A DNA stretch of 64,000 bases from NCBI GenBank assembly GCA_019115845.1, contig DXCU01000063.1:1-64000 (forward strand), in the 5' to 3' direction. This document shows, piece after piece, positions 40,691 through 49,053 of this stretch (positions are counted from its first letter, which is position 1; every line of letters begins with the position of its first letter). The DNA is from Candidatus Rubneribacter avistercoris. GTDB taxonomy: Bacteria; Actinomycetota; Coriobacteriia; Coriobacteriales; Eggerthellaceae. The notes under the pieces were generated by a model. The model did not search any database. It was not told the origin of the DNA and saw only the letters and a program-made list of their open reading frames with translations. A program made the position numbers and the translations under genes.

Positions 40691-41083
40691 TTGATCGGCA
40701 GCAAATGGAGGCTGCTCATCATGCGGGACCTTCTCCTGAACGGCTCGATGCGGTTCAAGACCCTTCAACGCAGCATAGGAAACGTTTCCCAGAAGGTTCT
40801 CGCCACCAACCTACGCGGCATGGAGGACGCGGGGCTTGTTGTAAGGAGGGTTTACGCGGAGGTTCCTCCCCGCGTGGAGTACTCCCTTACCGAACTCGGT
40901 CAAAGCTTAAGACCCATCATGGATGCCATGTGGGATTGGGGGAGAGACGTACCAGACCAAGGCACAGTAACCTCCCTACATCCCATCTACGCTCCTGCGG
41001 GTGCTGACTATCCCCTTGTGAGGCAACGGCGCATTCGCCCTTCTTATGCGCACCACAACACGGCACGCCCATCAGCGTGCTGA
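40649..41083 (+). CDS. HxlR-family (MarR-like) transcriptional regulator
   Basis: About 144 residues. The winged-helix core is complete: GFCPVETCVSLIGSKWRLLIMRDLLLNG, RFKTLQRSIGNVSQKVLATNLRGMEDAGLVVRRVYAEVPPRVEYSLTELGQSL. ATG 40649 lacks a clear ribosome site, and ATG 40655 is also possible. After GRDVP the C-terminal 45 residues are unlike the family. The stop lies inside the convergent ksgA gene (12-bp overlap). Members sense redox or aldehyde stress; here no target is obvious. The start of the gene overlaps an XRE remnant on the other strand. Confidence 0.7.
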   Translation: MLMLGFCPVETCVSLIGSKWRLLIMRDLLLNGSMRFKTLQRSIGNVSQKVLATNLRGMEDAGLVVRRVYAEVPPRVEYSLTELGQSLRPIMDAMWDWGRDVPDQGTVTSLHPIYAPAGADYPLVRQRRIRPSYAHHNTARPSAC

Positions 41084-42001
41084 GACCGCCCCGAGATCGG
41101 CCTCAACTCCGCCCTCGGCGCGCAGGGCCTGGCCGAGGCGGACGAACTCAGCCAGGGAAAGCGTCTCGCCGCGGCGCTTGGGGTCGATGGCGGCGCGCTC
41201 GAAGATGCGCGGGAGCGCGGCGGCGATGCGCGCGCCCTGCGGCCCACGTCCCGCGAAGTAGGTTTTGCAGGAGTTTGCAAGCGTTTTGCGGCGCGTGGCG
41301 AAGGCGGCATCCGCCATGACGCGCGCAGCTTCAAGCGCGGCGGCATCGAGCGGCGCGCCCGCGTCGTCGCAGACGGGGCGGCGGTCCAAGCGCAGCACGG
41401 CGCTTTCCACGCGCGGCGGCGGAAAGAAGTTGCCGGGACCCACGGGAAAGCGGTCGGCGGGGCGCGCGTGCAGGCGCAGCTTCACCGTGTAGGCGCCGTA
41501 GTTCTTCGAACCCGGCTCGGCGGCCATGCGGTCGGCCACCTCCTTCTGCACCATCACCGTGGCGCTTTCCATGCCGGGAAAGCGTTCGAAGTAGTCGAGC
41601 ACCACGGTGGCGGCCACGGCGTAAGGCAGGTTCGCCACGAGCTTCGTTGGCGCAAACGGCAGGTCGGCGGGACGCAGGTCGAGGGCGTCTTTTTCCACAA
41701 GGGTGAAACGGTCGGCCCAGGGGGCCAGCGTCTGGGTCAGCACGGGGGGCAAATCAGCGTCGCACTCCACCGATGCCACGCGGCCGGCGCGCTTCAAGAG
41801 CGCCACGGTGAGCGTGCCGATACCGGGGCCCACCTCCAGCACGTCGTCGGCAGGCGACAGGTCGGCCAACTCCACGATCTTGTGCAGGATGGCGTCGTTG
41901 ATGAGGAAGTTCTGGCCGAGCGAGTATTTGGTGGACAGTCCGTGCGCTTCAAGGACGGCGCGCGTTGCCGACACGCTGGCCAGCGGGGAAAGCTGCTCCA
42001 T
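41072..42001 (-). CDS. ksgA: 16S rRNA dimethyladenosine transferase
   Basis: Dimethylates two adjacent adenosines (A1518 and A1519) in 16S rRNA. 309 residues from ATG 42001, which overlaps the stop of the upstream gene (TGATG). Motifs: KYSLGQNFLIND, VLEVGPGIGTLTVALLKRAG (SAM binding), VANLPYAVAATVVLDYFE (catalytic NLPY) and the C-terminal RRKTLANSCKTYF. The last 25 codons are duplicated about 1 kb downstream. Loss of KsgA gives kasugamycin resistance in other bacteria. Confidence 0.95.
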   Translation of the reverse strand: MEQLSPLASVSATRAVLEAHGLSTKYSLGQNFLINDAILHKIVELADLSPADDVLEVGPGIGTLTVALLKRAGRVASVECDADLPPVLTQTLAPWADRFTLVEKDALDLRPADLPFAPTKLVANLPYAVAATVVLDYFERFPGMESATVMVQKEVADRMAAEPGSKNYGAYTVKLRLHARPADRFPVGPGNFFPPPRVESAVLRLDRRPVCDDAGAPLDAAALEAARVMADAAFATRRKTLANSCKTYFAGRGPQGARIAAALPRIFERAAIDPKRRGETLSLAEFVRLGQALRAEGGVEADLGAVSAR

Positions 42002-42657
42002 CAGGCATCCGCTCCCGGTGCGTGCGCAGCGGCGCGCGAGTGCGCCGAAGCAGCGCGCGGATGCGTGCCGTCGGGACCTGCGCACGTGTACGCGGAGGCG
42101 GGATGCACGCGTCCGCCGGTCAGCGGGTCGGCGCCTGCGGGCAGCGCGCCGTCGGCCGACACAAGCCCCACCCAGTCATGCACGGTTTCAAGCGCGAACC
42201 CCGCCACCGCGAGCGCCGAGCGCGCCTCGCCCACCAGCGGGCCGAAGCCGTGCGGGTCGCCGCCCTCGCCCACCGCGTACAGATGCGCCGGGCGTTTGGG
42301 CTTCGCGCGCCAGTTCGCGTAGAAGTAAGGTTGCAGCCGGTCAAGGAACGATTTGAGCTGGGCCGGCGCGCCCGCGAAGTAGACAGGGGACACGAGTGCA
42401 AGCTCGTCGCACGCGTTCAGCAGGCGGCGGATGCGCGCCATGTCGTCGGCGATGATGCAGTACAGCTCGTCGCGGCCGACGTTGGAAGCGCACGCCTCGC
42501 AGCCGGTGCAGGGGGCCACGCGCACGTCGGAGAGGCGCACAAGCTCCACACGGTCATTCGGGAAGGCGTCCTCCCAGGCGAATCGCACGGCCTCGGCCAG
42601 CCCCGCGCTCCGGCCGCGCGAGCGCGGAGATCCACAGATGATCAGGCGGTTTGCCAT
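42001..42657 (-). CDS. NADPH-dependent FMN reductase/flavodoxin-like protein
   Basis: 218 residues from ATG 42657. The flavodoxin-like fold shows LIICGSPRSRGRSAGLAEAV, CTGCEACASNVGRDELYCIIADDM and ALVSPVYFAGAPAQLKSFLDRLQPYF, as in iron-sulfur flavoproteins and multimeric reductases. The CTGCEAC stretch is that of the ISF-type family, but whether a cluster is bound is open. The last 35 residues are low complexity with Ala and His. It lies between tatD and ksgA, overlapping the latter by a base, so it is part of the housekeeping run metG-tatD-ksgA. Confidence 0.75.
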   Translation of the reverse strand: MANRLIICGSPRSRGRSAGLAEAVRFAWEDAFPNDRVELVRLSDVRVAPCTGCEACASNVGRDELYCIIADDMARIRRLLNACDELALVSPVYFAGAPAQLKSFLDRLQPYFYANWRAKPKRPAHLYAVGEGGDPHGFGPLVGEARSALAVAGFALETVHDWVGLVSADGALPAGADPLTGGRVHPASAYTCAGPDGTHPRAASAHSRAAAHAPGADA

Positions 42658-42662
42658 GGATG

Positions 42663-43895
42663 TCACTCCCCTTCCCCGGCGGCGGGCACCTGCTTGCTTG
42701 CAGGCGGGTGCGCTGACGCTTGCGCCGATGCCTGCCCGGCTGCCGGCACCCGCGCCGCCGTCTGCGCCGATGCCTGCCCGGTTGCCGATGCCTGTCCGAT
42801 TGCCGACGTTTGCCCGGTTGCCGATGCCTGCGTTCGCGCTTGCCCGGCTGCTGGTTCTTGCGCCGCCACCTGCTCCGATGACAACTCCTGAGCCTGCGCT
42901 TGCTCCTGCCCGGACGCCTGCGCCCGCTCGCGCTGCCACGCCGTGGGCGGGCGGTCGAGCAACGCCCGGGCGTTTTGCATGAGCTGCTCGAGCAGCGCCC
43001 TGCGCGCGGGCCCCGGCGCGCATTCGCGCACCTCGGCCAAGCGGGCAGCCGTGAACACCACGTGCTCTGGGCCGCACGTCATGCCGCGCATGGGCTCGGG
43101 CGTCATGTAGGGCGCGTCCGTCTCGGTGAGCAGCCGATCTGCCGGCATGCGCGCGGCGGCGTCGCGCACCTCGTCGGCGTTCTTGAACGTGAGCGGGCCG
43201 CCGAACGCCGCGTGGCATCCCTCTGAAAGCCACGGCTCCAAAGTTTCCCAATCAAGGTTGTAGCAGTGCAGGAGCGTGCCCGCCGCCGGAAAACCCTCCT
43301 CGCGCAAAAGGGCAAGCGCGTCGTCGTGCGCCTCGCGCACGTGCAGGATGAGCGGCAGCCCCGTCTCCTTCGCCAGGCGGATTTGCAAGCGGAACGCATC
43401 GCGCTGCGCCTCGCGCGGCGAGAAATCGTAGTGGTAGTCAAGTCCCACCTCGCCGAGCGCGCACACGCGCGGATCGGCCAGGCGCTCGCGCAGACGGGCC
43501 TCGAGGGCAACGTCGTAGTGCTTGGCGTTGTGAGGATGACAGCCCGTGGCAATGCGCGCATGCGGCACCGCGCGCTCGTCAGCCTTGCGCGGCGCGCCTT
43601 CAAGCCCGGGCGCGAGCGCGGCCGCCTCCGCGCGCCAGGCGTCCAAGCGCTCGAACGTGGCCGGGCCGTCCTCGTGCGCGTCCACGATGGTGCAAACGAA
43701 CCCCACCCCGTGCGCCGCGCAGCGCGCGAGCGAAAGCGCCGGGTCGGGCAGCAGCTGCAGGTGCGCGTGCGTGTCAGCCACGGGCGCTTCGAGCACGGGG
43801 GCCTCCACCTCGCGAAACTTCCCATGCTTGCGCTTCTGGCGAAACAACGCGTCGCGGAACAGGGACTCAGGATGTCCCTGCTGTTCATCGGGCAT
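42663..43895 (-). CDS. tatD: TatD-family metal-dependent hydrolase with repeat tail
   Basis: 410 residues. The TatD domain spans about residues 35-310: ADTHAHLQL (metal ligands), ATGCHPHNAKHY, LGEVGLDYHYDFSP, LPLILHVREAHDD, LLHCYNLDW and LLTETDAPYM. Metal-dependent DNase/deoxyribonuclease activity is typical. The tail of about 95 residues is an unusual Ala, Gln, Ser and Thr repeat, with units like ASATGQ and SAIGQ, absent from normal TatD proteins of 260-300 residues. It follows metG, as in many bacteria. Confidence 0.9.
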   Translation of the reverse strand: MPDEQQGHPESLFRDALFRQKRKHGKFREVEAPVLEAPVADTHAHLQLLPDPALSLARCAAHGVGFVCTIVDAHEDGPATFERLDAWRAEAAALAPGLEGAPRKADERAVPHARIATGCHPHNAKHYDVALEARLRERLADPRVCALGEVGLDYHYDFSPREAQRDAFRLQIRLAKETGLPLILHVREAHDDALALLREEGFPAAGTLLHCYNLDWETLEPWLSEGCHAAFGGPLTFKNADEVRDAAARMPADRLLTETDAPYMTPEPMRGMTCGPEHVVFTAARLAEVRECAPGPARRALLEQLMQNARALLDRPPTAWQRERAQASGQEQAQAQELSSEQVAAQEPAAGQARTQASATGQTSAIGQASATGQASAQTAARVPAAGQASAQASAHPPASKQVPAAGEGE

Positions 43896-43928
43896 AAAGG
43901 TGCGTCCTTCCTAGCTCACAGGCTCGCA

Positions 43929-45515
43929 TCAATCAACGAAATCGATGGCGTCCATGTCAAGGCGCGGGAACAGGGGATCTCCCACCTCCACCGCGCTGCC
44001 GGCGGGAAGCTGGCCCCACGCCGCCGCTGCCTCGATGTCGGTCACGTCCGTCACCTCGCCAAGCGACAGGCGCTTGAACACCTCGGCGGACGTGTTCGGC
44101 ATGAACGGCGCCATGAAGAGCGCGACTATGCGGATGGCCTCAAGCGCGTTGTAGATGACCTCGGCCAGCTCGCCGGCGGTTTCCTCGCTCTTCGCAAGGT
44201 TCCACGGCGCGCTCTCCTCCACGTAGAGGTTCACGCGGCTCGCCAGCTTCTGCACCGCGGCGGCCGCGGCGGTGAAGTCAACGGCGCCAAGGGCCGCGTC
44301 GTATTCGGCATACAGCCCGTCGGCTATGGCGCGCAGCGGGTTCTCCTTCGCAAGCACGCCCGCCGGCACCTCGGGCACACGGCCGTCGAAGTACTTCTTC
44401 GTCATGTTGAACACGCGGCTGCAAAGGTTGCCCCAGGTGTTCGCCAGATCGGCGTTGTACACCTGCACCATGCGCTCCATGGAGATGTTGCCGTCGTGGC
44501 CGAACTGCACGTCGCTCATGAAGTAGTAGCGGTACGCGTCCACGCCGAAGATGCGCACGAGGTCGGCGGGTTTGAGTGCGTTGCCCTTCGACTTCGACAT
44601 CTTCTCGCCCTTGGTGAGCAGAAAACCGTGGCCGAACACCGTGTGCGTGACGGGCAGCCCGGCCGCCATGAGCATGGCCGGCCAGATGACGCAGTGGAAG
44701 CGCGTGATGTCCTTGCCCACGAAGTGGTACTGCATGGGCCAGCGGCGCTCGAACTCGCCGGCGCGTTCGCCCTCGTCGGCGTAGCCAATGCCGGTGAGAT
44801 AGGCGATGAGCGCGTCGGCCCACACGTAGGCCACATGGCCCTCGTCAAAGGGCAGCGGCACGCCCCAGTCGAAGGTGGAACGGCTGATGGACAGGTCCTT
44901 CAGACCGCTTTTGACGAACGTGACGATCTCGTTCTTGCGCGTTTCGGGACGGATGAAATCGGGATGCTCCTCGTAGAACTTAAGCAGCGGCTCCTGGAAC
45001 TCGGAGAGCTTGAAAAACCAGTTCTCCTCGCCGCCGGCCTTTTGCACGGGGCGCTTGCAGTCGGGGCAGACAAGCTCGCCGTCCTCGTTCTTCTCAAGGT
45101 CGCTCTCGGCGTAGTACGTCTCCTCGTGGACGCAGTACCAGCCCTCGTAGCTGCCCTTGTAGCACCAGCCTTTGTCGTAGAGGTCCTGCCAGAACTTCCG
45201 CACGCTCTTCGCGTGGCGCGGCTCGGTGGTGCGCACGAAGTCGGTGTAGGTGATGCCGAGCATCTCCCACGCGTCGCGAAACGCCGGCTCCATGGAGTCG
45301 CACCAGTCCTGCGGAGCCATGCCCTTGGCGGCGGCGGTGTCGGCCACCTTCTGGCCGTGCTCGTCCATGCCCGTGACGAACGCCACGTCGTAGCCGTTCA
45401 TGCGCTGGTAGCGCGCCACGGTGTCGGCGGCGATGGTGGTGTAGGCCGTGCCGAGGTGCGGCGCGGCGTTCACGTAGTAGATGGGCGTGGTGAACGAGTA
45501 GGTTCCCTTCGACAT
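43929..45515 (-). CDS. metG: methionyl-tRNA synthetase
   Basis: 528 residues from ATG 45515. Class I motifs: TTPIYYVNAAPHLGTAYTTIAAD (HIGH variant PHLGTAY), and KMSKSKGNALKP (KMSKS). The anticodon-binding region has NTWGNLCSRVFNM. The zinc loop CPDCKRPVQ has the C-X2-C half with a Cys pair; the other pair is not seen, so zinc binding is probably altered. Total length is that of the shorter MetG form without the C-terminal dimerisation domain. Confidence 0.95.
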   Translation of the reverse strand: MSKGTYSFTTPIYYVNAAPHLGTAYTTIAADTVARYQRMNGYDVAFVTGMDEHGQKVADTAAAKGMAPQDWCDSMEPAFRDAWEMLGITYTDFVRTTEPRHAKSVRKFWQDLYDKGWCYKGSYEGWYCVHEETYYAESDLEKNEDGELVCPDCKRPVQKAGGEENWFFKLSEFQEPLLKFYEEHPDFIRPETRKNEIVTFVKSGLKDLSISRSTFDWGVPLPFDEGHVAYVWADALIAYLTGIGYADEGERAGEFERRWPMQYHFVGKDITRFHCVIWPAMLMAAGLPVTHTVFGHGFLLTKGEKMSKSKGNALKPADLVRIFGVDAYRYYFMSDVQFGHDGNISMERMVQVYNADLANTWGNLCSRVFNMTKKYFDGRVPEVPAGVLAKENPLRAIADGLYAEYDAALGAVDFTAAAAAVQKLASRVNLYVEESAPWNLAKSEETAGELAEVIYNALEAIRIVALFMAPFMPNTSAEVFKRLSLGEVTDVTDIEAAAAWGQLPAGSAVEVGDPLFPRLDMDAIDFVD

Positions 45516-45681
45516 GGTGCGTGACTCCTTTCTGCGCGGGCAAATGAGACCTGCGGCAGATGCTCGCGGAGAAGCGGCGGCTTTTCGGCACGCGGTGCGC
45601 GCTGCGGGACGCGCCGTCCTCCAACTCCAAAAACAGCACATCATTGTAGCATGCCCGCCCGCGCAGACGACGTTGCGCGGG

Positions 45682-45933
45682 CTAGTCGAAGTAGAACAGG
45701 TCCTCGAACTTCTTGTCCAGGGCGATACAGAGGACGAGGGCCAGCTTGGCCGTGGGATTGAACTGGCCCGTCTCGATGGACGAGATGGTTTGGCGCGACA
45801 CGCCCACAAGCTGCGCCAGCTCGGACTGCGAAAGCCCCGCCTCCGCGCGGGCGACCTTCAACCGGTTGCGAAGCTCCAGATCGCCATCGTTGCCATGGAC
45901 GTCGTCAACGCCGAAAGAGGGCATCCTGACCAT
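45682..45933 (-). CDS. XRE-family helix-turn-helix regulator
   Basis: 83 residues. The helix-turn-helix reads LRNRLKVARAEAGLSQSELAQLVGVSRQTISSIETGQFNPTAKLALVLCIALDKKFEDLFYF, the standard small Cro/CI type (YgzD/YozG style). An N-terminal extension of about 20 residues is present. A membrane protein gene precedes it by 10 bp, as with the XRE/DUF2975 pair at 21.8 kb. Likely regulates that operon. Confidence 0.85.
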   Translation of the reverse strand: MVRMPSFGVDDVHGNDGDLELRNRLKVARAEAGLSQSELAQLVGVSRQTISSIETGQFNPTAKLALVLCIALDKKFEDLFYFD

Positions 45934-45942
45934 GGCGCGGCC

Positions 45943-46257
45943 TCACATCGTGGCCATGATGTGCTGTGCCGCGAAACAGGCGGCGCCAAGCGCGGCAAGC
46001 ACCCCGCATGCCCGCATGCGAGGGTCGTCTGTCTGACGAAAACGGAAGAAGCACATGGTGGCGGTTCCCGACAGCATGATGGTCCCACCGACACCCGCGT
46101 CCTGTCCGTGCGCCAGATCCCACACGAACAACGCCAGCCACACCACAAGCATCACACGCACCATGAGGTACCCCGCACGTTGGTCGAGGGCGTGCATCCG
46201 CTCGTCTGCGAACCTGTTCTCGCAGCGGCTCTTTTCGAGAACCTCCTCCTTGTCCAT
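45943..46257 (-). CDS. DUF6442-like small membrane protein
   Basis: 104 residues from ATG 46257 behind GAAGGAGGAAGCG; the frame upstream has no ribosome site. The N-terminal part MDKEEVLEKSRCENRFADERM is followed by three hydrophobic segments, including YLMVRVMLVVWLALFVWDLAHG and the C-terminal MRACGVLAALGAACFAAQHIM. The set-up of an acidic N-terminus and three helices is that of DUF6442. The function is unknown; it is paired with the XRE gene. Confidence 0.7.
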   Translation of the reverse strand: MDKEEVLEKSRCENRFADERMHALDQRAGYLMVRVMLVVWLALFVWDLAHGQDAGVGGTIMLSGTATMCFFRFRQTDDPRMRACGVLAALGAACFAAQHIMATM

Positions 46258-46496
46258 CGCTTCCTCCTTCCGATGTGCAAAGTTTTCTTGACGTTTCGAC
46301 AAGTATACTTGCCATATGCGAAAAGCGCAAGGAGGCAGGCGGCGTAACGCGGCGGTCGCCGAACCTTAAGATATGTTGACGCCTTGTTTGAGAACGGTTT
46401 GCATTCGGCAGGACGTGCGCGGCGCCAACCGCCATGAAGGCTATACTGGGCGGCCAAGAAGAGCCCGACCGAACCGTCCACGCGAAAGAGAGGCCC

Positions 46497-47825
46497 ATGC
46501 GCGCGCCACGCATCCGACACGCCTTCCGCACGGTCGCGACCGTCTGCGCCAGCTTCCTTCTGGTGAGCGCCTTCGTCATCCCCCTGCGCTACCTGGGCAT
46601 GACGACGGGTCTGCTGCCCGTCGCCCGCGCGGAAACGGCGCTTCAGGCACCGTCCCTCGCTCCGGCTTCGAGCGCGTTCTCCACAATGGTCGAATACAGC
46701 AGCGAGGCCGCCGCCGCAAGCGCGCCGGCAAGCGCCGGGCGCACGTCCACCCGGCTGGACTTCGAGGACGCATGGCTGTTTCGAAACCCCTCCTCTTACA
46801 ACCACGGCCTTGCCACCGCCTGCGCCGTGCTCTCGGCCGTGTGCAACGCCGAGTCGCACTATTACAGCGGCGTGGAGGGGGCCGTTCCCTACGCCGAGCA
46901 TGCGCTCTGGTCGCTGGGGTTCACCGACGTGAGGACGGAGTCGTACGCTTTGCGCAGCAGCATCCTTGACGAACTGGGGGCTTTGCTGACCGGCGCGCAC
47001 GACATAGCGGCGTACACCTTGGCCAGCAAGACGGTTCCGCACCCGGACGGCGGCGAACCTTCCACCATCGTGTTCGTGGGCATACGCGGCAGCTACGGCA
47101 TCGAATGGATCAGCAACCTCAACTTCGCCTGCAACCGGTCGGAGGGAGGGGATCACGGAGGCTTCGCCGCGACGGAGGCCGAGGTGGAGCGCGCCCTCGC
47201 TCGCTACCTGCGCGACAGAGGGGCAAACCCGGAGCGCACGCGCATCCTGATCACGGGGCACAGCCGCGGCGGGGCGGTGGCGAACCTGCTCGCGGCGCGC
47301 CTCGACGGCCTCTCCGGAACGCCCGGGCAGATCGTGCCCGCCGAAAACGTCTACGCGTACACGTTCGCCGCGCCGGCCTCGACGCGCTCCGAAGAGCGTG
47401 GAAGCAGCCTCTACGACAACGTGTTCAACATTGTGAACACCTCCGACATCGTTCCGCAGCTCCCGCTTGCCGCCTGGGGATACGGGCGGTACGGGATGAC
47501 GGCCGCGCTTCCGTCCGCGCCCGGCGCGCCGGACGTGGACGGGAAGGGGGCGCTTGAGCGCATGGAGGAGGCGTTCGAGCGGAACACGGGCGTCGCCTGG
47601 GCAGGCAACCGGGACAGCCTTGCCGCCCTCGGCGCGTTCGCGGACGCGGTCGCGCAGGCGGTTCCCACGGCGGAGGCGCTCGCAAGCCCTGCGGGGATTG
47701 CCGGAACCGCCCACGCGTTCCTTGGAACGGACGCCGCGACGGCCCTGGCCTCGCACCTTCCCGACACCTACATCGCCTGGATGCAGGCCGCGCACGGCGA
47801 GGACATGAGGTTCTCGCGAGCCTGA
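46497..47825 (+). CDS. secreted lipase-like alpha/beta hydrolase (Mbeg1/lipase 3 type)
   Basis: 442 residues from ATG 46497 behind GAGAGGCCC. An N-terminal signal peptide or anchor is seen (TVCASFLLVSAFVIPLRYLG, then VARAETA, a plausible cleavage site). The catalytic nucleophile is in ITGHSRGGAVANLLAARL; the preceding TIVFVGIRGSYGIEWISNLNF is the usual lipase-3 oxyanion region. An aspartate in NTSDIVPQLPL and a late His are possible triad members. Secreted esterase or lipase; substrate unknown. Confidence 0.78.
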   Translation: MRAPRIRHAFRTVATVCASFLLVSAFVIPLRYLGMTTGLLPVARAETALQAPSLAPASSAFSTMVEYSSEAAAASAPASAGRTSTRLDFEDAWLFRNPSSYNHGLATACAVLSAVCNAESHYYSGVEGAVPYAEHALWSLGFTDVRTESYALRSSILDELGALLTGAHDIAAYTLASKTVPHPDGGEPSTIVFVGIRGSYGIEWISNLNFACNRSEGGDHGGFAATEAEVERALARYLRDRGANPERTRILITGHSRGGAVANLLAARLDGLSGTPGQIVPAENVYAYTFAAPASTRSEERGSSLYDNVFNIVNTSDIVPQLPLAAWGYGRYGMTAALPSAPGAPDVDGKGALERMEEAFERNTGVAWAGNRDSLAALGAFADAVAQAVPTAEALASPAGIAGTAHAFLGTDAATALASHLPDTYIAWMQAAHGEDMRFSRA

Positions 47826-47911
47826 GGCGCGCCCGCCCGGGAGGCGGCGCCGGCAACGGCGCGCCAACGGCCGCGCGGGCCAGGATGCCTTGGCGGCGCG
47901 GTTTTGCTACC

Positions 47912-48745
47912 ATGTTCGCCATGATCTTTTCGACCGTCACACCTCCCGAACGCGCGTCGCGGCGCAGGCCGCGCAAGCTGACCGTCGCCCTGGTTGCCGT
48001 CCTTGCGGCGATTCTGCTAGCAGGCGGCGCCTTTTTCGCATACGCCTCGTCGTACTACCGGGCCGGCGAGATAGCGCAGGCGCAGATCGACTCCCCCGAC
48101 GGACCGCCCGTCGTGCACGGCGAGGACTACCTGGCTTTCGGAGACGAGCGGGCCGACATCGGGGTGGTGCTCTACCCCGGCGCGAAGGTCGAGTTCAGCG
48201 CCTACGCGCCGCTTGCGCGCAAGCTGTCGGAGCGCGGATGCTTCGCCGTGATCGTGCGGATGCCGTTCAACTTCGCGTTCTTTAATGTAGGGGCGGCCGA
48301 CCGCGCGAGGGCGGCCTTTCCCGACGTGGGATCGTGGTGGGTGGGCGGCCATTCCCTGGGAGGGGCGATGGCCGCGCAGTACGCGGCCGATCATGCGGAC
48401 GACCCGGACCTGACCGGCGTGGTGCTGCTGGCGGCCTACTCCGCCAGCGACCTGTCGGGCGCCGACCTGGGCGCGGTGACCGTGTACGGATCGAACGACC
48501 TGGTGCTTGACCGGGAGAAGCTGGCGGCCGGAAAGGCGCTGCTTCCCGCAGGCTCGCTCACGGTGGAGATAGCGGGCGGCAACCACGCGGGATTCGGCGA
48601 TTACGGGCCGCAGGACGGCGACGGAGAGCAGGCCATCGGCGCCGACCGGCAGCAGGAGGAGGCTGCGGACGCCGTGGTCGCGTACATGAGGGAGCGCGCG
48701 ACGGCCGCCGGAAACGGAAAGGACGCCCTGCCGAAGGCCGCGTAG
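47912..48745 (+). CDS. membrane-anchored alpha/beta hydrolase
   Basis: About 277 residues; ATG 47912 or 47921 are both possible and neither has a strong ribosome site. One N-terminal membrane helix (LTVALVAVLAAILLAGGAFFAYA) anchors the protein. The hydrolase domain has IGVVLYPGAKVEFSAYAPLAR, VGGHSLGGAMAAQYAA (nucleophile Ser in GHSLGG), VYGSNDLV (Asp) and AGGNHAGFGDYG (His). This pattern is that of the PF12695 alpha/beta-hydrolase family. It is transcribed in the same direction as the lipase gene, about 90 bp apart. Confidence 0.82.
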   Translation: MFAMIFSTVTPPERASRRRPRKLTVALVAVLAAILLAGGAFFAYASSYYRAGEIAQAQIDSPDGPPVVHGEDYLAFGDERADIGVVLYPGAKVEFSAYAPLARKLSERGCFAVIVRMPFNFAFFNVGAADRARAAFPDVGSWWVGGHSLGGAMAAQYAADHADDPDLTGVVLLAAYSASDLSGADLGAVTVYGSNDLVLDREKLAAGKALLPAGSLTVEIAGGNHAGFGDYGPQDGDGEQAIGADRQQEEAADAVVAYMRERATAAGNGKDALPKAA

Positions 48746-48928
48746 ACCCGGCCGCTTCGGGGCGAGGCCGATCGCCTTTCGCCCGCAGCCCCCTGCGCAC
48801 TCGCGGGCGCCAGGAGGACTCCGAACGCGCGCCGGGCGACTCCGAGCAGGAATCGGGCGGACTCCGCGTGCGCGCGCCGCGCGGGCGGAAATCCGGCGTG
48901 AAAATCCGGGCGCAAAAAAATATTAAAA
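48746..48928. other. spacer after the hydrolase gene
   Basis: GC-rich noncoding DNA which switches abruptly to AT-rich sequence near 48912. No gene. Confidence 0.4.
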
Positions 48929-48964
48929 ATTATTCTTTACAAAGAATAATACGTACTTTAGTAT
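48929..48964 (+). promoter_or_regulatory. promoter with an overlapping operator
   Basis: TTTACA (48936-48941), a 17-bp spacer and TAGTAT (48959-48964) form a plausible sigma-70 promoter. ATTATTCTTT and AAAGAATAAT form a perfect 10-bp inverted repeat (48929-48950) across the -35, which suggests repressor control. Confidence 0.55.
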
Positions 48965-48969
48965 AAGCC

Positions 48970-49053
48970 ATGTGGAAAGACCGCCTCCGACGGTCCTCCT
49001 CGTTTCACTCGTCCAAGCGAAGCCCGCCTCCCCCGCGGGCTTCGCTTGTGTTT
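48970..49053 (+). ncRNA. short small-RNA candidate with CCTCC loops
   Basis: About 85 bases between the promoter above and a terminator. A first hairpin GACCG/CGGTC (48979-48983 with 48991-48995) shows CCTCCGA in its loop, and CTCCTCG follows unpaired. The terminator stem AAGCGAAGCCCGC/GCGGGCTTCGCTT (49015-49027 with 49035-49047) has a CTCCCCC loop. No ORF with a start. It shares the anti-Shine-Dalgarno style of candidates A-C but not their sequence. Confidence 0.5.
49015..49053 (+). terminator. intrinsic terminator with a 13-bp stem
   Basis: AAGCGAAGCCCGC pairs with GCGGGCTTCGCTT, followed by GTGTTT. It would end the small RNA above. Confidence 0.65.

Noticed and set aside
42663-43251. separate gene in the antisense or alternate frame of the tatD tail
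   Set aside because: The repeat tail is in frame with the TatD domain and continues to one stop; other frames show no start signal.
46152-47867. 571-residue minus-strand open frame opposite the lipase gene
   Set aside because: The plus strand has a signal peptide and a GHSRGG nucleophile motif; the minus frame is an antisense shadow.
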